Source of the DNA: DASSUC01 sp035650075
Lineage (GTDB): Bacteria > Actinomycetota > Actinomycetes > Mycobacteriales > Micromonosporaceae
Direction of reading: 5' to 3'
Assembly: GCA_035650075.1 (NCBI GenBank)
Contig: DASRII010000168.1
Coordinates: 3,731 to 67,730, forward strand
Length of the DNA stretch: 64,000 bases
In this document: positions 8,274 through 18,356 of the stretch, piece by piece
How the letters are laid out: every line of letters starts with the position of its first letter
How positions within the stretch are numbered: the first letter of the stretch is position 1
Position numbers and translations under genes: made by a program
Notes under the pieces: model-generated
The model's input: the letters and a program-made list of their open reading frames with translations, nothing else
What the model was told of the DNA's origin: nothing
Database searches by the model: none

Positions 8274-9056
8274 TCAGCGGCGGTCACGGCCCCGGGTGTC
8301 CCGGGCGGCGAGCTGGAGTACCCGCCTCGGCAGGTGCCGGAGCGCGAACACGGCCGCCTTGTACTTCCAATCCGGCACGCTGACGACCTTCCCGCGGCGC
8401 AGGTCGCGCAGTGCGTCGCGGACCACCGCATCGGCGTCCAACCACAGCCACGCAGGGGTTTTCGACATGTCGATGGCGGCCCGCTGGTGGAACTCGGTAC
8501 GGGTGTAGCCCGGGCAGACAGCCATCACGCGTACCCCGCGCCGGCGAACGGCGAGCGCAACGGACTCGCTGAACGACGTCACCCACGCCTTGCTCGCCGG
8601 ATACGTCGAACCAGGCATCATCGGGGCAAAAGCCGACACCGAAGAGACGTTGATCACACCACCCTCGCCGCGGGCGAGCATGGCCGGAAGGACGGCCAGC
8701 GTCAACCGCATCACGGCATGCACATTGAGGTGCAGCAGGCGCGCCTCGTCGGCGGCAGTCGATCGGACAAACGACGTATTGAGGGTCGTACCGGCGTTGT
8801 TGACAAGCAGGTCGATCGGAGCGCGGGTCGACCGCAGCCGCTCCTCGACGATCTCGCAACCGGGGTCCTCGGAGAGGTCGGCCGGCATCGGTACCGCCTC
8901 GATGGCGTACTCCTTGCTCAGCTCGTCGGCTATCCCCGCGAGCCGCTCCGCGTCCCGCGCGACGAGCACCAGGTCGTACCCCTCCGCCGCGAGCTGCCGG
9001 GCGAAGCTTGCCCCGATTCCCGAGGTCGCGCCGGTGACGAGCGCCGTCTTACTCAT
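8274..9056 (-). CDS. Short-chain dehydrogenase/reductase (SDR) family oxidoreductase
   Basis: A 260-residue classical SDR with NAD(P) motif TGATSGIG (8-15), NNAG (87-90) and catalytic S139, Y152 and K156 (SSVSAF and TYPASK). An Arg after the Gly-rich motif region (LVARD) suggests NADP preference. The C-terminal part (VVRDALRDLRRGKVVSVPDWKYKA) resembles the DltE/SDR7 membrane-associated subgroup; the substrate is unknown. ATG 9056 overlaps the stop of the upstream membrane-protein gene (ATGA at 9053-9056), so the two are translationally coupled. Confidence 0.92.
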   Translation of the reverse strand: MSKTALVTGATSGIGASFARQLAAEGYDLVLVARDAERLAGIADELSKEYAIEAVPMPADLSEDPGCEIVEERLRSTRAPIDLLVNNAGTTLNTSFVRSTAADEARLLHLNVHAVMRLTLAVLPAMLARGEGGVINVSSVSAFAPMMPGSTYPASKAWVTSFSESVALAVRRRGVRVMAVCPGYTRTEFHQRAAIDMSKTPAWLWLDADAVVRDALRDLRRGKVVSVPDWKYKAAVFALRHLPRRVLQLAARDTRGRDRR

Positions 9057-9682
9057 TGCTGGGGCGGAAGGTTGTAGGGCGGCGGGTACGCGGGCACGGG
9101 CGGCTCCCACGCAGGTGGCTGCCGGCGGAAGAACCGGTTCGCCGCAGGCAGCATGAGCAGCACGACGACGATCAACAGGGCAATGATCTGGACGGCGCCG
9201 ATGGTCACCTGGGCCGGCACGAGCCAGGAGGGCATGAGCTCGTTCTGCAGCCGCCGCACCTCCCCCACGTCGACCCCGGCGATGCTGGACGTCGACCCCA
9301 TCGCGACGTTGCTGAGCGCGGCGCCGAGGGTGTTGTAGCCGGCGCAGCACGCGGCGGCGCCGCCGACCACCCAGGTGGTGATGCGGGCCGGGTTCTTACC
9401 TCGACCGTTGAACGCCGCGAGCACGATCAGACCGACACAGAACAACACCGCCGGTACCAGCATGATCGCGGTAGCGGCGATCGCCGACGCGTTCTCCGTG
9501 CCCTGAAGGTTCTGCTCGTCGGCATTCAGCTGCCGGTACAGCTCGACGCGCGCGCCGTGGGTGAGGATCGTGGTCACGCCGTACGCCAACCAGCCGAGGG
9601 CGGCCAGGTAGAGGAGCCAGACGGCGGCGGTTACGACTCCCGGTCGGGGCGGGCGCTCGGGTTTGGGCACGGTATAGGACAC
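9053..9682 (-). CDS. Four-TM membrane protein of unknown function
   Basis: A 209-residue protein with an N-terminal cytosolic PKPERPPRPG segment, four hydrophobic segments (near 18-40, 65-90, 100-125 and 155-180) and a Pro/Tyr-rich tail ending YPPPYNLPPQQ. This is the common actinobacterial layout of small membrane proteins with Pro-rich ends. I recognise no family-specific motif. Start GTG 9682 follows a TACGGT box by 7 nt. It is coupled to the SDR gene by a 4-bp overlap, so a membrane-linked role for the pair is a reasonable inference. Confidence 0.82.
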   Translation of the reverse strand: MSYTVPKPERPPRPGVVTAAVWLLYLAALGWLAYGVTTILTHGARVELYRQLNADEQNLQGTENASAIAATAIMLVPAVLFCVGLIVLAAFNGRGKNPARITTWVVGGAAACCAGYNTLGAALSNVAMGSTSSIAGVDVGEVRRLQNELMPSWLVPAQVTIGAVQIIALLIVVVLLMLPAANRFFRRQPPAWEPPVPAYPPPYNLPPQQ

Positions 9683-9689
9683 GGCCCTT

Positions 9690-9695
9690 ACCGTA
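9690..9695 (-). promoter_or_regulatory. -10 element (TACGGT) of the four-TM protein/SDR operon
   Basis: Minus-strand TACGGT, then 7 nt, then the GTG at 9682; leaderless arrangement. Confidence 0.5.
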
Positions 9696-9741
9696 GCGAG
9701 GCTCGCTGGCCCGCGCAGCCCGCCCGCCGATCACCCGGTGA

Positions 9742-11289
9742 TCAGTAGCGGCGCCATTCCGCTCGGGCGTACTCGAGCACCCGCGGTTCCATCAGCGTCG
9801 ATGGCTCGACGACCAGGCGAGGGCGATCGGCGGGGAACACGGCCGCGGCCGCGAGCGTGGGCGGGTCGAGGAAGCGCAGCGCGGGCCGGTCCGTGGCGAG
9901 GGTCAGGGGCGGTGCCGTGTCGCCCGGCGTGGCCAACAGGAATCCCCAGTCGCCGAACGACGGTACGTCCACGTGATACGGCGTCGCGGTGAAACCGGCG
10001 GCCCGGACCGATGCCTCGATGCACCAGTACGACCGCGGCGCGAAGTAGGGCGACCCCGCCTGGACGGCGAGCCGGCCGCCGGCCGCCAGCGCGTGCCGGA
10101 CGAGCCCGTAGAACTCGACGGAGTACAGCTTGGCGGTCGCGGTCTCGTCCGGGTCGGGCAGGTCGGCGATGACCGCGTCGAACCGCTCCACTGTGGACCG
10201 CAACCAGGTGAACGCGTCGGCGTGGACGAGGCGTACCCGTGGATCGTCGAACGACCCTCCGGTCAGCCGCGCCAGCCGCCCGTCCCGCCGGGTCAGTGCC
10301 ACAACAGCCGGATCCAGCTCGACCATGGTGACGGTACCGACGTCGGGGTAGCGCAGGATCTCCCGCAGCGCGAGCCCGTCTCCGCCCCCGAGCAACAGCA
10401 CGCTCCGGCGCGGGCCGGCCAGAACCGGGTGCACCAGCGCCTCGTGGTACCGGTACTCGTCGACCGAGCTGAACTGCAGGTCGCCGTTGAGGTACAGCCG
10501 GACGTCCGGCGGCCCACCGGTCAGCGAGAACGACTCGGTGACCACGATCTCCTGGTACCGCGAGCGCTCGGAGTAGACGACCGGATCCCGGTACAGCTGC
10601 TGCCGCGCGGTCACCTCGAACCGCGCCGACACCGCGAAGCAGTACCCGAGCAGCACCGCCACCGCCACCGCGGCGGCCGCGAGCCCGGTCCGTGCCGTGG
10701 CGGAGACGTCCCGCCGGAAAATCGTGAACACCAGCGCCAGGCCGGCGACCGCGTTGACCGCGCCGACCACCAGTGCCCCGCGCAGCTGCCCGAACACCGG
10801 CAACAGCAGGAACGGGAACGCCAGCCCGCCCAGCAGCGCGCCCACGTAGTCGGCCGCGAACAGGTCGGCGACGGCGCTACCCGCGGACTGCTCGCGAATG
10901 CGCTGCAGCAACACCATCAACAGCGGGATCTCGGCGCCGATCAGCGCGCCCAGCACGAACGCCATCGCGACCAGCGCGGGGGCGTACAGGTCCAGCCAGG
11001 CAAACGCGCCGTACAGCAGCAGCACGCTCGTCCCACCGAGCAGGGCCAGCGTGATCTCCACGGTGGCGAACGCCGGAGCGGCCCAGCGCTGCAACGGCTT
11101 GGCGGCCAGCGCGCCGACCCCCATCGCGAAGACCATCACGCCGAGCACGATCGACGCCTGGCCGACCGTGTCGCCGATCAGGTAGCTGCCGAGCGCGACG
11201 AGCGCGAGCTCGTACACCAGACCACAGGCGGCGCAGACGAACACCGCCGCCAGGACCGCGGCGCGGGCGGCGCGACGGCGTACCGTCAT
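9742..11289 (-). CDS. speE: Membrane-embedded spermidine synthase-like aminopropyltransferase
   Basis: A 515-residue fusion. Residues 1-225 hold about seven membrane segments, and 230-515 a spermidine/spermine-synthase Rossmann domain. The domain shows YHEALVHP (281-288), the decarboxy-SAM/SAM-binding GGGDG (301-305), VELDP (323-327) and the DLPDP acidic motif. Soluble SpeE transfers aminopropyl groups from decarboxylated SAM to putrescine; the true substrate of the membrane form is unproven. It ends a tightly coupled operon of DUF4178, DUF2617, DUF4247, DUF350 and a membrane protein, and its ATG overlaps the upstream stop (11286-11289). That recurrent company suggests modification of a membrane-associated polyamine or envelope component, which is inference. 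Confidence 0.9.
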   Translation of the reverse strand: MTVRRRAARAAVLAAVFVCAACGLVYELALVALGSYLIGDTVGQASIVLGVMVFAMGVGALAAKPLQRWAAPAFATVEITLALLGGTSVLLLYGAFAWLDLYAPALVAMAFVLGALIGAEIPLLMVLLQRIREQSAGSAVADLFAADYVGALLGGLAFPFLLLPVFGQLRGALVVGAVNAVAGLALVFTIFRRDVSATARTGLAAAAVAVAVLLGYCFAVSARFEVTARQQLYRDPVVYSERSRYQEIVVTESFSLTGGPPDVRLYLNGDLQFSSVDEYRYHEALVHPVLAGPRRSVLLLGGGDGLALREILRYPDVGTVTMVELDPAVVALTRRDGRLARLTGGSFDDPRVRLVHADAFTWLRSTVERFDAVIADLPDPDETATAKLYSVEFYGLVRHALAAGGRLAVQAGSPYFAPRSYWCIEASVRAAGFTATPYHVDVPSFGDWGFLLATPGDTAPPLTLATDRPALRFLDPPTLAAAAVFPADRPRLVVEPSTLMEPRVLEYARAEWRRY

Positions 11290-11984
11290 GTCTTCTGTTC
11301 TTTCGAGGCCGCGCGCAGGGTGAGCCAGCCGTAGAGGCCGAGCAGCGCGGCGACCACGATGAGGACGATCGCCGCGACCACGAGGCCGAGCCGGTCGCGC
11401 CAGAAGTCGGAGCTGGCCGGGAGCGGTGGCCCGGCCGGCGCGGCGATGCCGGTCGGAGTCGGCACTGTCCCCACCGCCCCGCGCTCGGCGAGCAGCAGCG
11501 GCAGCGCCAGCGTGCCGCGCATGATGGTGTCGTCCGGCTCGTCCAGGAACCGGCCGTCGGTCAGCCCGAGCCGAGCGAGGTCGGCGGGCGTGGGCCGTTC
11601 GTCGTAGAGGTCGTTGGAGCTGTCGACCTCGATCGAGACGGAGTCCTCGGCCTCGCTCGACTCCGGCGTGTAGTACACGGTGACGACCAGCTGCATCCAG
11701 CGGTCGCAGGTCGTGACCGGCGCCGCGTCACCGAGGTTGGAGCCCTGGCTGACCGTCGTGCCGCCATTGCTCAGGTGCCAGCCGTAGCACACTCCGTGCG
11801 CGGCGGTGGCCTGCGCGAGCTGCGCGACGACCGCCTGCCGATCCGACGCGGCCGGGGCGGGCACGGTCAGGTCACTGTCATCCGCGGTGCAACTCGACAG
11901 CAGCCAGGCCAGCCCCGCGACCGAGACCACGAGCACCGCGAGGATCTGCAGCAGCCGGCGACCATCGAAAACTATCGGCTTCAT
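11286..11984 (-). CDS. Membrane-anchored protein of the SpeE/DUF350 operon, unknown function
   Basis: A 232-residue protein with an N-terminal membrane anchor or signal (LLQILAVLVVSVAGLAWLLSSC, where the Cys could act as an acylation site but the lipobox is poor). An extracytoplasmic region of about 160 residues contains two Cys in short contexts (HGVCYGW and TTCDRW) that may form a disulfide. A C-terminal membrane helix (LGLVVAAIVLIVVAALLGLYGWL) precedes a short basic tail. No named family recognised. Overlaps both neighbours by 4 bp (ATGA), so it is fully embedded in the operon. Confidence 0.82.
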   Translation of the reverse strand: MKPIVFDGRRLLQILAVLVVSVAGLAWLLSSCTADDSDLTVPAPAASDRQAVVAQLAQATAAHGVCYGWHLSNGGTTVSQGSNLGDAAPVTTCDRWMQLVVTVYYTPESSEAEDSVSIEVDSSNDLYDERPTPADLARLGLTDGRFLDEPDDTIMRGTLALPLLLAERGAVGTVPTPTGIAAPAGPPLPASSDFWRDRLGLVVAAIVLIVVAALLGLYGWLTLRAASKEQKT

Positions 11985-12403
11985 AGGATCGCGGCGGCGA
12001 TGATCGCGCCGGTTGCCAGGTGTACCACCGCGGTCACGTGCACGGCCGGATGCGGTTCCGGATCGACCAACAACTCACCCAGACGCCCGGGCGTGGCGAG
12101 GTCGAGCAGGACGAACGCGCCCGCCATCAGGACCAGACCCAACGCGCCGTACGCGAGGGCGGAGACGATTCCGGTACCGAAGTCGTCCGCGCTCGCGACG
12201 ATCGCGGCGACCACGATGATCCCCACGCCGGCGAGGTTGGACGCGAGCAGCACCGCGGCGTTGCGGTTGCGCTGCACCCAGATCAGCTCGCGGAGGCTGC
12301 CCGGTGTCGCGAGGTCCACGAGGACGTACCCCACGGTCATCAGCAGCAGGCCGGCACCGCCGTACGCGAGCGTGACAGCCAGATCGGTACCGAGGGACTC
12401 CAT
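11981..12403 (-). CDS. DUF350 (YjfL-like) membrane protein
   Basis: A 140-residue, four-helix membrane protein with an internal duplication. AYGGAGLLLMTVGYVLVDLATPG (helix 2 end) and AYGALGLVLMAGAFVLLDLATPG repeat the same LDLATPG motif, the hallmark of DUF350. In E. coli the relative YjfL is encoded beside YjfC, a glutathionylspermidine-synthase-like ATP-grasp protein, and here the partner is a spermidine-synthase-like enzyme, so a polyamine link recurs. ATG 12403 is preceded by GAGGAGG at 6 nt; the frame stays open upstream but has no family similarity. Its stop overlaps the next start (11981-11984). Confidence 0.9.
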   Translation of the reverse strand: MESLGTDLAVTLAYGGAGLLLMTVGYVLVDLATPGSLRELIWVQRNRNAAVLLASNLAGVGIIVVAAIVASADDFGTGIVSALAYGALGLVLMAGAFVLLDLATPGRLGELLVDPEPHPAVHVTAVVHLATGAIIAAAIL

Positions 12404-12417
12404 CCATTGCCTCCTCG

Positions 12418-12849
12418 CTATTTGCCCGCTCCGGGCCCTCCACCGCGGGTGCTCTCGCCCCAGCCCGATCCCCAACCCCAGTAGCCGCCGATGATGCCGT
12501 AGTACCGCGGGTACGCCGTCCGCATGCTCTCGATGAGGATCAGCGAGCCGAGTACGAGCGGCAGGATCACGATGGCATCGTCGGCGTACCGCAGGTAGAT
12601 GCCGCTGCCGTCGACGTACCGGTCGGCCGGCTCCCACGCACCGGTGATTTCGGCGGCGACCTCGCTCGGCGGCCGGTCGGCACTGTACGCCCGAGCGTCG
12701 TTGCCGATGTCGTGCGCCGCCGACCGCGGGTAGCGGTCCGCCACGTAGTCGCGCGGTGAGAAGTTCCCGGCGAATATCGCGCAGCCCGCGACGATCAGGC
12801 CCACAAGCCCGACGATCCCGGCCGCCACGAACCACCTGGCCGCCTTCAT
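12418..12849 (-). CDS. DUF4247 family protein
   Basis: A 143-residue membrane protein. The N-terminal hydrophobic segment ends in VAGC (a lipoprotein-like Cys at about 23). It is followed by SPRDYVADRYPR, SEVAAEITGAWEPADRYVDG and GIYLRYADDAIVIL, which match the DUF4247 pattern, then a second hydrophobic stretch (LPLVLGSLILI) and a Gly/Trp-rich tail. The molecular role is unknown. The start overlaps the DUF2617 stop (ATGA at 12846-12849), and the DUF350 gene follows after 14 bp with its own strong ribosome site. Confidence 0.88.
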   Translation of the reverse strand: MKAARWFVAAGIVGLVGLIVAGCAIFAGNFSPRDYVADRYPRSAAHDIGNDARAYSADRPPSEVAAEITGAWEPADRYVDGSGIYLRYADDAIVILPLVLGSLILIESMRTAYPRYYGIIGGYWGWGSGWGESTRGGGPGAGK

Positions 12850-13298
12850 CGTCGTAGCTCCGTCCGTGTCTCCACCAGCTCGCCGGATTGGGGGTACGCG
12901 TGCCAGGTGTGCCAGCCGTTCCGGTGCGCGCTCAGGATCGTGACCGCTGCTCGATCGCCGGGGAAGACTCCGACGATCGCGTGCTGGTTCGTTGTCGCCC
13001 GCTCTCTGAGCCGTGTCACCGTCTGCGTGAAGTTTCTTGGAGTGAGGCGGTGGATCTCGGCGGTGAACCGGTAGCCCTGATGGTCCACAGTGGATGGAAG
13101 GTCGGGGCGGTGGCCGGGGAGGCAGGCGACGGTCTCGCTCATGTTGTTTCGAAGGATCTGGTGCGAGGCCCCCAGCAGGCGAAGCTCGATGCCTTCCACG
13201 GTCAGCACGTGCAACGCCGGCAGGGCGGGCAGACCGAGCGCGAAGGTCAGGTCGGCCGCGGTCGTGTCGGCGTACGGTGTCGCGAGCGTCACGAGCAC
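12846..13298 (-). CDS. DUF2617 family protein
   Basis: About 150 residues, soluble. Recognised by LATPYADTTAADLTFALGL at the N-terminus, ELRLLGASHQIL, and the C-terminal GWHTWHAYPQSGELVETRT, all typical of DUF2617, whose function is unknown. GTG 13298 is chosen because it begins the family-conserved N-terminus; the frame runs open upstream without similarity, and GTG 13292 is also possible. The start lies within 10 bp of the DUF4178 stop, and the stop overlaps the DUF4247 start, so it is co-translated. Confidence 0.88.
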   Translation of the reverse strand: MLVTLATPYADTTAADLTFALGLPALPALHVLTVEGIELRLLGASHQILRNNMSETVACLPGHRPDLPSTVDHQGYRFTAEIHRLTPRNFTQTVTRLRERATTNQHAIVGVFPGDRAAVTILSAHRNGWHTWHAYPQSGELVETRTELRR

Positions 13299-13305
13299 GT
13301 TCCCG

Positions 13306-13941
13306 TCACCCCGCCTGCGGGTAGATGCGCAACTCGGACCGGTGCAGCCGCTCGCCACGGCCCACCTCCCAACGGCCACCATCGCCGTACGCCTCGAACG
13401 ACAGCAGCGGGCCGTCCGGCGCCGCGTAGTCGTGGTACCGCACTGTCCCCTGTGGATTCAGACCGGTGGTACCGACGGCCGTGTACGTGGCTCGGCCGCT
13501 CTCCTCCCGCACGTACCGCCGGCCGTCGAAGTCGACGGTGTGCCCGCCGGGTTGGACGGTCGCCGTCGGTACCTCGTGCCAGAGCACGAGCTCGAGATCC
13601 GGGTCCTCCTCCACAGACAGCCAGACCTTGTGCCCGTCCGCGTCGTCGAGCAGGTGCTCGGCCCAGCCCCAGTCGCTCTCGGTGAAGCGGAGGGTGCCGC
13701 GGACGGCGTACGACCGTCCCCGGATCTCGATCAGGTCACCGGGTTTGACCGTACGCGGGTCGCCGTACAGCGAATCGGCGTCGGCGTCGGCCTGGCGGAA
13801 GGGGTCGGCCGGCGTCGTCGACGACGGCTTCCTCGATCGGGCGTTCCTCGACCGGGCGGCGATGACCAGCGCGACGATCAGGATCGCGACCGCGGCCAGA
13901 CACAGCAGTCCCGCTACCACAATCAGTGACGAACTATCCAC
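13306..13941 (-). CDS. DUF4178 family membrane-anchored protein
   Basis: A 211-residue protein with one N-terminal membrane helix (LIVVAGLLCLAAVAILIVALVIA), a basic Ser/Arg linker and a beta-rich DUF4178 domain (about 58-205). The domain shows KPGDLIEIRGRSYAVRGTL, WAEHLLDD and VWLSVEEDPDLELVLWHEV. First gene of the SpeE/DUF350 operon; GTG 13941 has GGGGAGGAG upstream. DUF4178 proteins recur with DUF350 and aminopropyltransferase genes across actinobacteria, and a role in envelope stress or lipid/polyamine modification is proposed only by association. Confidence 0.88.
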   Translation of the reverse strand: MDSSSLIVVAGLLCLAAVAILIVALVIAARSRNARSRKPSSTTPADPFRQADADADSLYGDPRTVKPGDLIEIRGRSYAVRGTLRFTESDWGWAEHLLDDADGHKVWLSVEEDPDLELVLWHEVPTATVQPGGHTVDFDGRRYVREESGRATYTAVGTTGLNPQGTVRYHDYAAPDGPLLSFEAYGDGGRWEVGRGERLHRSELRIYPQAG

Positions 13942-13997
13942 CAGCCCACGGCTCCTCCCCGTAGCGTGTGCTGGTCGCCGAGGTTAGCAAGACCCGT

Positions 13998-14216
13998 CTA
14001 GTTGTCACAGAGCGTCGCGAACCTGCCCTCGGTCGCGATGCCCTGCGCGTCGGCGACAACCTTCGCCAACTCGTCGCGATCATTGGCCGCGGCACTCAAC
14101 CGCGTCGCCAGGTCGGCGAAGTCGGCGGCGAGGGCATCCGCCGCGGATTTCAGTCCGTCGTCGGGCATTCGACCGGCTACCTCATGCATCCGTTTCACGA
14201 ACCGGTCCAGTGCCAT
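13998..14216 (-). CDS. Small helical protein of unknown function
   Basis: A 72-residue, mostly helical, acidic protein (LDRFVKRMHEVAGRMP, AADALAADFADLATRL) with no membrane segment. Codon use has the GC3 bias of real genes. The ATG at 14216 lacks a clear ribosome site; a TTG five codons upstream (14231) is the other option. It stands between the DUF4178 operon and a divergent small membrane protein. No homology recognised. Confidence 0.55.
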   Translation of the reverse strand: MALDRFVKRMHEVAGRMPDDGLKSAADALAADFADLATRLSAAANDRDELAKVVADAQGIATEGRFATLCDN

Positions 14217-14299
14217 ACCGAACCAGTACAAGGCCGAGGGCGACAGCGGATAGACGGCGTCCGATAAGGGGCGGGGCCACGAGCCGACAGACTACCGCC

Positions 14300-14305
14300 T
14301 ATGGT
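14300..14305 (+). promoter_or_regulatory. -10 element (TATGGT) of the small membrane protein at 14314
   Basis: TATGGT, then 8 nt, then ATG 14314; no Shine-Dalgarno sequence. Leaderless arrangement. Confidence 0.45.
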
Positions 14306-14313
14306 GAGCGACC

Positions 14314-14547
14314 ATGAAGGCGCGTGATTCCGACCGCGAGATCGCGAAGCGGCTGCGAACGCTGTCCGGCTGGGGGGCCGCGATCCTGTTCGTGGCGTCG
14401 ATCGTGGCCGTGTTCCTCGGCGAGTGGATGTGGGCGATCGGTTGTCTGGGCGCCGCATTCGCGGTGTCGTTCTTCGGGGTGAGTACGCGGATGGGGACGG
14501 ACAAGACCCGCGGCACCCGGAACCAGTTCCCGCTGGACCGGCTATAA
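14314..14547 (+). CDS. Small two-TM membrane protein
   Basis: A 77-residue protein with a charged N-terminus (MKARDSDREIAKRLR), two membrane helices (WGAAILFVASIVAVFLGEW and MWAIGCLGAAFAVSFFGV) and a basic C-terminal tail. Unknown function. Its TAA overlaps the stop of the convergent gene at 14542-14547. Confidence 0.7.
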   Translation: MKARDSDREIAKRLRTLSGWGAAILFVASIVAVFLGEWMWAIGCLGAAFAVSFFGVSTRMGTDKTRGTRNQFPLDRL

Positions 14548-14940
14548 CCGGCCGGCCGCATACTCCGCGAGCGGAACCTTGTTCATGATGCAGCCGGAGA
14601 ACGTGGTGACGTCTCCGGTTTGTCCTGCGAGTTGCCGCCAGGCCGCTCGCGCGGCGTCCGGATCGAGTTCGGCCAGCAGAGTCGCGCCGTAGACCTTGCC
14701 GGCGGGCGTGCCGTTTGCCAGCAACCAGTCGAGGTGCGGCCGCACCGCCTCGCCGTCGCGGACCGCGGCCGACATCTCCCGGTACGCCTCGGTCACCGGC
14801 AGCACTCGGCTCATCAGTCCCACACCTGCGAAGGCCACGACGTCCGCCTCAGCCAGTTCGCGTACGGTCGCATCGAAGTGCACATAGTAATCCTGCCCAC
14901 GAGCGACGGGCTTGACACTCAAAACGGCTGGACGCCTCAC
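14542..14940 (-). CDS. Third gene of the VapBC-like operon, unknown function
   Basis: A 132-residue soluble protein, largely helical in its second half. Recognisable stretches are ANGTPAGKVYGATLLAELD, AWRQLAGQTGDVTTFSGC and PLAEYAAGRL. Similar stand-alone proteins occur widely in actinomycetes without assigned function. The GTG start overlaps the stop of the PIN-toxin gene (GTGA at 14937-14940), so it is co-translated with a toxin-antitoxin pair. It could be a chaperone-like or accessory component, or an unrelated passenger. The stop overlaps the convergent small membrane gene. Confidence 0.75.
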   Translation of the reverse strand: MRRPAVLSVKPVARGQDYYVHFDATVRELAEADVVAFAGVGLMSRVLPVTEAYREMSAAVRDGEAVRPHLDWLLANGTPAGKVYGATLLAELDPDAARAAWRQLAGQTGDVTTFSGCIMNKVPLAEYAAGRL

Positions 14941-15347
14941 CCGGTCAGCAATTCGTAGTCTGCTCCGATGGCGCGGTAGGTCGGAATGGCACGTGTGTCG
15001 AGAGACAGCAGCCGCGCTCCGCGGCTGGCGGCGGTCGCCGCGACCAGGGCGTCGTAGACCTGGCCGCCGCGAAGCCCGGCGGCAGCGATCCGCTCGGCCA
15101 GCGCGGCAAACTCGGCGCCAGTGAGCGACAAGGGCTCATCGGGGAACTTCCGGCGAACGACCGACACTGCTGGCGCGGCGGCGAGCGCCAGCCCGCTCGG
15201 CAGGCGGGTCAACACGGAGATCGCTTCGAGTAGGGCGTGGGCCGTCAAGCCGGTCACCTCGCGGCACGCCTTCCGCGCCACTGAGTGCGACTCATGCCAT
15301 GACGCCAGTGCCGGTATCACGACGCTGGTATCGACGGTGAGTGTCAC
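14937..15347 (-). CDS. PIN-domain ribonuclease toxin (VapC-like)
   Basis: A 136-residue PIN domain. The four acidic metal-binding residues are in place: D6 in VDTSVV, E41 in ALLEAIS, D99 in VYDALVAA and D117 in LLSLDTRA. It should cleave RNA (in VapC relatives, tRNA or rRNA) with Mg or Mn when unbound from its antitoxin. GTG 15347 overlaps the antitoxin stop (GTGA at 15344-15347). Transcribed from the operator-promoter at 15591-15608. Confidence 0.9.
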   Translation of the reverse strand: MTLTVDTSVVIPALASWHESHSVARKACREVTGLTAHALLEAISVLTRLPSGLALAAAPAVSVVRRKFPDEPLSLTGAEFAALAERIAAAGLRGGQVYDALVAATAASRGARLLSLDTRAIPTYRAIGADYELLTG

Positions 15348-15592
15348 GCGGCCCGACCCTCGTCGACCAGCCGGCGGACGTCATCGACGGTGAGTGCCGG
15401 CACGTCCTCGAGCGGGCTGAGCACCGGGCCGTCGTCCAGGTACTCGATGCGGACATCCACGCCCTTCGGGTGGATCTCGATGTGGCCGGCGACGAGCTGG
15501 ACCTCGATCTCGACACCGCCATGCAGACCCAGCCGGTCGCGCATCGCCTTGGGAATGACGATGCGACCCGCGGAATCGATCGTGGTCAGCAT
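15344..15592 (-). CDS. AbrB/MazE-type (SpoVT swapped-hairpin) antitoxin
   Basis: An 82-residue antitoxin. The N-terminal swapped-hairpin DNA-binding domain reads TIDSAGRIVIPKAMRDRLGL, the AbrB consensus; the C-terminal part (about 50-82, PALTVDDVRRLVDEGRA) should wrap the PIN toxin. ATG 15592 is chosen over an in-frame ATG at 15625. Its -10 box (TATCGT) ends 6 nt upstream inside a palindrome that would be the autoregulatory operator, and the longer form would have the operator inside the coding region. Confidence 0.9.
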   Translation of the reverse strand: MLTTIDSAGRIVIPKAMRDRLGLHGGVEIEVQLVAGHIEIHPKGVDVRIEYLDDGPVLSPLEDVPALTVDDVRRLVDEGRAA

Positions 15593-15608
15593 GGTATGAC
15601 GATACCAT
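15591..15608 (-). promoter_or_regulatory. Palindromic operator over the toxin-antitoxin promoter and start codon
   Basis: ATGGTAT and ATACCAT form perfect 7-bp arms around a GACG spacer. On the minus strand the right arm contains the -10 TATCGT (15599-15604) and the left arm the antitoxin ATG (15590-15592). Antitoxin binding here would block initiation, as expected for AbrB/MazE-type autoregulation. Confidence 0.72.
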
Positions 15609-15658
15609 TTGGCTGCCACCGACATGGCAGGCCGCTACCCGTCGACTTCCGAAGCTAC

Positions 15659-15719
15659 GTTGATCATGAAGTTGATATGACGACACGCCGCCGAGACACC
15701 AACAAAGTTCATGATCAAC
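15659..15719. repeat. 61-bp REP-like palindromic element, copy 1 (intergenic)
   Basis: Termini GTTGATCATGAAGTT and AAAGTTCATGATCAAC form a near-perfect inverted repeat around a variable centre containing CGACACGCCG. Read on the minus strand it aligns base for base in length (61 bp) with the copy at 40371-40431. It lies between the toxin-antitoxin operon and the 3' end of clpB. Confidence 0.85.
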
Positions 15720-15734
15720 ACAGGGGGTGGGGAG

Positions 15735-18332
<2,598 letters not shown>

Positions 18333-18335
18333 GAA

Positions 18336-18356
18336 GTTGAGCCTATCCCACTCAAG
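18336..18356 (-). promoter_or_regulatory. HAIR operator (HspR site) overlapping the clpB promoter
   Basis: The minus strand reads CTTGAGT-N7-GCTCAAC, matching the HspR consensus CTTGAGT-N7-ACTCAAG in 12 of 14 arm bases. The spacer and second arm include the -10 TAGGCT (18340-18345). The site overlaps the stop codon of the upstream lipoprotein gene. hspR itself lies at 21845-22252. Confidence 0.85.
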
